Assembly: GCA_019424965.1 (NCBI GenBank)
Contig: JAHYYL010000021.1
Location: 33,510-41,586 of the forward strand
Source of the DNA: Collinsella sp.
GTDB lineage: Bacteria; Actinomycetota; Coriobacteriia; Coriobacteriales; Coriobacteriaceae
DNA: 8,077 nucleotides
Direction of reading: 5' to 3'
Part shown: positions 6,688-8,077 of the stretch, piece after piece
Numbering within the stretch: the stretch's first letter is position 1
Layout: each line of letters begins with the position of its first letter
The notes under the pieces: model-generated
The model's database searches: none
Seen by the model: only the letters and a program-made list of their open reading frames with translations
Told to the model about the DNA's origin: nothing
Made by a program: the position numbers and the translations under genes

Positions 6688-7269
6688 CTATACGAACCGA
6701 TCGGGATAGAGAGTCTTATATCGAACCCAGGCATTATTGACGCGAATCAGATAAGCCTGAGTTTCAGGGAAGGTAATCGCATTATGGAGTGACGTGTTCT
6801 GCTGCGCCCATCCGTCGACATTGCCCATACCGGCGTTATAGGCGGCGATGGCACTATCCGTCGACCCGTTGAAATAGGTGAGAAGATACGAGAGGTATGC
6901 GCAGCCAAACTCGATATTCGTAGCCGGATCGTTAAGATTGTCGGCCGAATACACCTCTCCGTCGACAAGGCCCTTGGCGATCATATCCTGGGCAGTCTCG
7001 GGCATCAGCTGCATCAATCCCTGAGCACCCTGATTCGACTCGGCCTCGGGATCCCAATTCGATTCCGACTTAATGACAGCGCACACCAGATACGGATCCA
7101 GATTATGCGAAATACTGGATTGCTTTACATATGCCTCGTAGTCAATCGGATACAGTGGCTTAAAGAAAGCGGCAGGAGCACACGAGTAGACGAGCGAAAT
7201 AAGGCCGAAGACGAACACAACGGCAAGTGGCGCCACGCGATACCACGTAAAGAAACGTGCCTTAGGCAT
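6688..7269 (-). CDS. Small membrane-anchored lytic transglycosylase (SLT/goose-lysozyme-like fold)
   Basis: A 193-residue protein that probably cleaves the MurNAc-GlcNAc bond of peptidoglycan outside the membrane. Residues ~12-29 form a hydrophobic signal anchor after a short basic N terminus (MPKARFFTWYR). The SLT domain covers ~45-185: VIKSESNWDP (65-74) with the expected catalytic glutamate E69, GAQGLMQLMPETA (81-93), NIEFGCAYLSYLL (118-130) and AIAAYNAGMGNV (140-151). No LysM or other wall-binding domain is present. C30 follows LVYS; this is a poor lipobox because of the tyrosine at -2, so a lipoprotein is unlikely but not excluded. ATG 7267-7269 has a strong AAGGAGG (7282-7276) 6 bases upstream, and it overlaps the coaE stop by 8 bases (ATGCCTAA), so the two genes are translationally linked. 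Part of the gene is AT-richer than the left block (26 of 60 GC at 7081-7140 by hand count). Confidence 0.9.
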   Translation of the reverse strand: MPKARFFTWYRVAPLAVVFVFGLISLVYSCAPAAFFKPLYPIDYEAYVKQSSISHNLDPYLVCAVIKSESNWDPEAESNQGAQGLMQLMPETAQDMIAKGLVDGEVYSADNLNDPATNIEFGCAYLSYLLTYFNGSTDSAIAAYNAGMGNVDGWAQQNTSLHNAITFPETQAYLIRVNNAWVRYKTLYPDRFV

Positions 7270-7903
7270 CGGCCTCCTCCTTGTCCGCAGTATCTATAAA
7301 CCCGTGGCATGCAAGCCATGAGTCAAGCTGCTCAAAGAGCGAATTATCGCCAGCGGCATTATCAATCACCGTTGTAGCGAGATTGCAGAGCGCAGACTCT
7401 TCGGGCTGGCAAGCAGAACGAGCATCGAAATCGGATGGCTCCATGCCACGTTGAATAGCGCGCTCGCGACGAACTGACAAAGGGGCGCTAATGACCAGAA
7501 TTTCATCAGCCAAGCCAAATGCATCCTCAAAACCAGTCGGAGCAGAAACCTCGACCACCGCAAAGGGATAACGGGGAGATGAAACCGTACAACAAACCGG
7601 ATCGAGAATCCTAAGCGAAAGCTGTTCAATCAGAACGGGATGCACGATGCCATTGAGCCGTGTGACCGAATCAGGAGAAGCGAAAGCTCGAGAAGCGAGG
7701 ATGCTGCGGCGAATGCCGCCTATCTCATCCAAAATGTCCCAACCGAATTCATCCGCAAGAGCGTTAACGATATCAGAGCCCGGCACATACAGCGATTTTG
7801 CAAGCTCATCCAGATCGATAAGCATAGCGCCACGAGATTCGAAATAGCGGCAGGCAGTCGACTTACCCGAAGCAATATTGCCCAAGACAAAAACGGTAAA
7901 CAT
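7262..7903 (-). CDS. coaE: Dephospho-CoA kinase (divergent CoaE)
   Basis: CoaE phosphorylates the 3'-hydroxyl of dephospho-CoA with ATP, the last step of coenzyme A synthesis, in the cytoplasm. The 213-residue product starts MFTVFVLGNIASGKST, with the P-loop GNIASGKS at 8-15, followed by LIDLDELAKSLYVPGS, matching the family's 'IDADxxAxxLxxPGS' substrate region. Next comes IRRSILASRAFASPDSVTRLNGIVHPVL, equivalent to the family's 'xnRxxLaxxvF...LnxIxHP'. The later part is divergent: 'PLLFE' appears as SAPTGFED, the usual Q in the QxxR helix is replaced (SVRRERAIQR), and the AxRIxxQ helix reads DARSACQPEE. Length is normal. ATG 7901-7903 is chosen because GGAGG (7913-7909) is 5 bases upstream and it puts the P-loop at the usual place; the frame is open 43 codons further but that part is non-homologous. 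It leads the operon with the transglycosylase and uvrB. Another P-loop nucleoside kinase is a remote alternative. Confidence 0.86.
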   Translation of the reverse strand: MFTVFVLGNIASGKSTACRYFESRGAMLIDLDELAKSLYVPGSDIVNALADEFGWDILDEIGGIRRSILASRAFASPDSVTRLNGIVHPVLIEQLSLRILDPVCCTVSSPRYPFAVVEVSAPTGFEDAFGLADEILVISAPLSVRRERAIQRGMEPSDFDARSACQPEESALCNLATTVIDNAAGDNSLFEQLDSWLACHGFIDTADKEEADA

Positions 7904-7931
7904 CAAGTCCTCCCTTACGCCAATGGGAGTT

Positions 7932-7962
7932 ATTATCGCGCAAATAGAAAAGAAGGACTCAA
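7932..7962 (-). promoter_or_regulatory. Candidate promoter for the coaE-transglycosylase-uvrB operon
   Basis: On the - strand, TTGAGT (7962-7957) and GATAAT (7937-7932) match -35 and -10 at 4 of 6 and 5 of 6, with a rather long 19-base spacer. Initiation would be near 7925, leaving a leader of about 22 bases that contains the GGAGG ribosome site. The site lies just downstream of a strong terminator, where a new promoter is needed. Confidence 0.45.
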
Positions 7963-8030
7963 AATACAGCCAAACAGTAAGACAAGCTAAACGAAGGCAA
8001 GTTCTTGTATTACAGCTCTCTATCAAACGC

Positions 8031-8060
8031 AAAAAAGGGGGAGGCCGCGAGGCCTCCCCC
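8031..8060 (-). terminator. Strong intrinsic terminator for a - strand gene beyond the right edge
   Basis: GGGGGAGGCC (8037-8046) and GGCCTCCCCC (8051-8060) form a perfect 10-bp stem with a 4-base loop (GCGA on +, TCGC on -). Read on the - strand, the stem is followed by six T (8036-8031), a classic rho-independent terminator. It would close a gene lying to the right of the window; only 17 bases remain there, too few to identify it. Confidence 0.88.
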
Positions 8061-8077
8061 TTCTAAGTCCAATGACG

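Noticed and set aside
6690..6712. Possible LexA/SOS box (CGAACCGATCGGG) upstream of uvrB
   Set aside because: Only the left half matches the Gram-positive form CGAAC-N4-GTTCG; the right half does not, and it lies inside the transglycosylase coding end.
7177..7191. Lipobox at C30 of the transglycosylase
   Set aside because: Tyrosine at -2 (VYSC) is a poor fit to the signal peptidase II consensus; a plain signal anchor explains the segment.
7904..8032. 43-residue N-terminal extension of CoaE
   Set aside because: The added residues are not CoaE-like and would place the P-loop far from the N terminus; the region holds promoter-like elements.
1..8077. Mobile element, CRISPR array, tRNA or riboswitch
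   Set aside because: Reading both strands showed no direct-repeat array, transposase or integrase motif, tRNA-like cloverleaf or recognisable riboswitch core. All gaps are under 150 bases.

Overview
The window looks like chromosomal DNA of a moderately GC-rich, anaerobic Gram-positive actinobacterium. The gene content, the Mrp/NBP35 and COG2509-type proteins and the terminator style suggest the Coriobacteriia, most likely a Collinsella-like gut species. That assignment is inference from protein character and was not tested by a search. The window carries seven protein genes in two convergent blocks, with no rRNA, tRNA, CRISPR, insertion sequence or phage gene.

Left block, + strand (1-4330). 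The window opens in the last 119 codons of an LTA-synthase/sulfatase-family membrane protein. After a 145-base gap with a promoter-like site and a GC-only hairpin comes an Mrp/NBP35-type Fe-S carrier ATPase (507-1337). Its stop codon abuts the GTG start of an HI0933/YhiN/BaiN-family flavoprotein (1338-2609). A TATAAT box and a strong hairpin with a T-rich tail separate this pair from a second, unrelated flavoprotein of the COG2509 family (2690-4330).

Right block, - strand (8060 down to 4396). A strong intrinsic terminator (8031-8060) ends transcription arriving from outside the window. It is followed by a likely operon: dephospho-CoA kinase coaE (7903-7262), a small membrane-anchored lytic transglycosylase overlapping it by 8 bases (7269-6688), and excinuclease subunit uvrB (6636-4396). 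The two blocks converge on a shared stem-loop (4357-4392) that can serve both strands.

Functionally, the left block joins cell-envelope polymer synthesis, Fe-S cluster delivery and two flavin-dependent redox proteins. The right block joins coenzyme A synthesis, peptidoglycan cleavage and nucleotide excision repair. All genes fit known families. I found no clear novel system. The points most worth a second look are the leader hairpin before the COG2509 gene, the shortened FAD-domain segment and basic loop in the HI0933-family protein, and the divergent CoaE.
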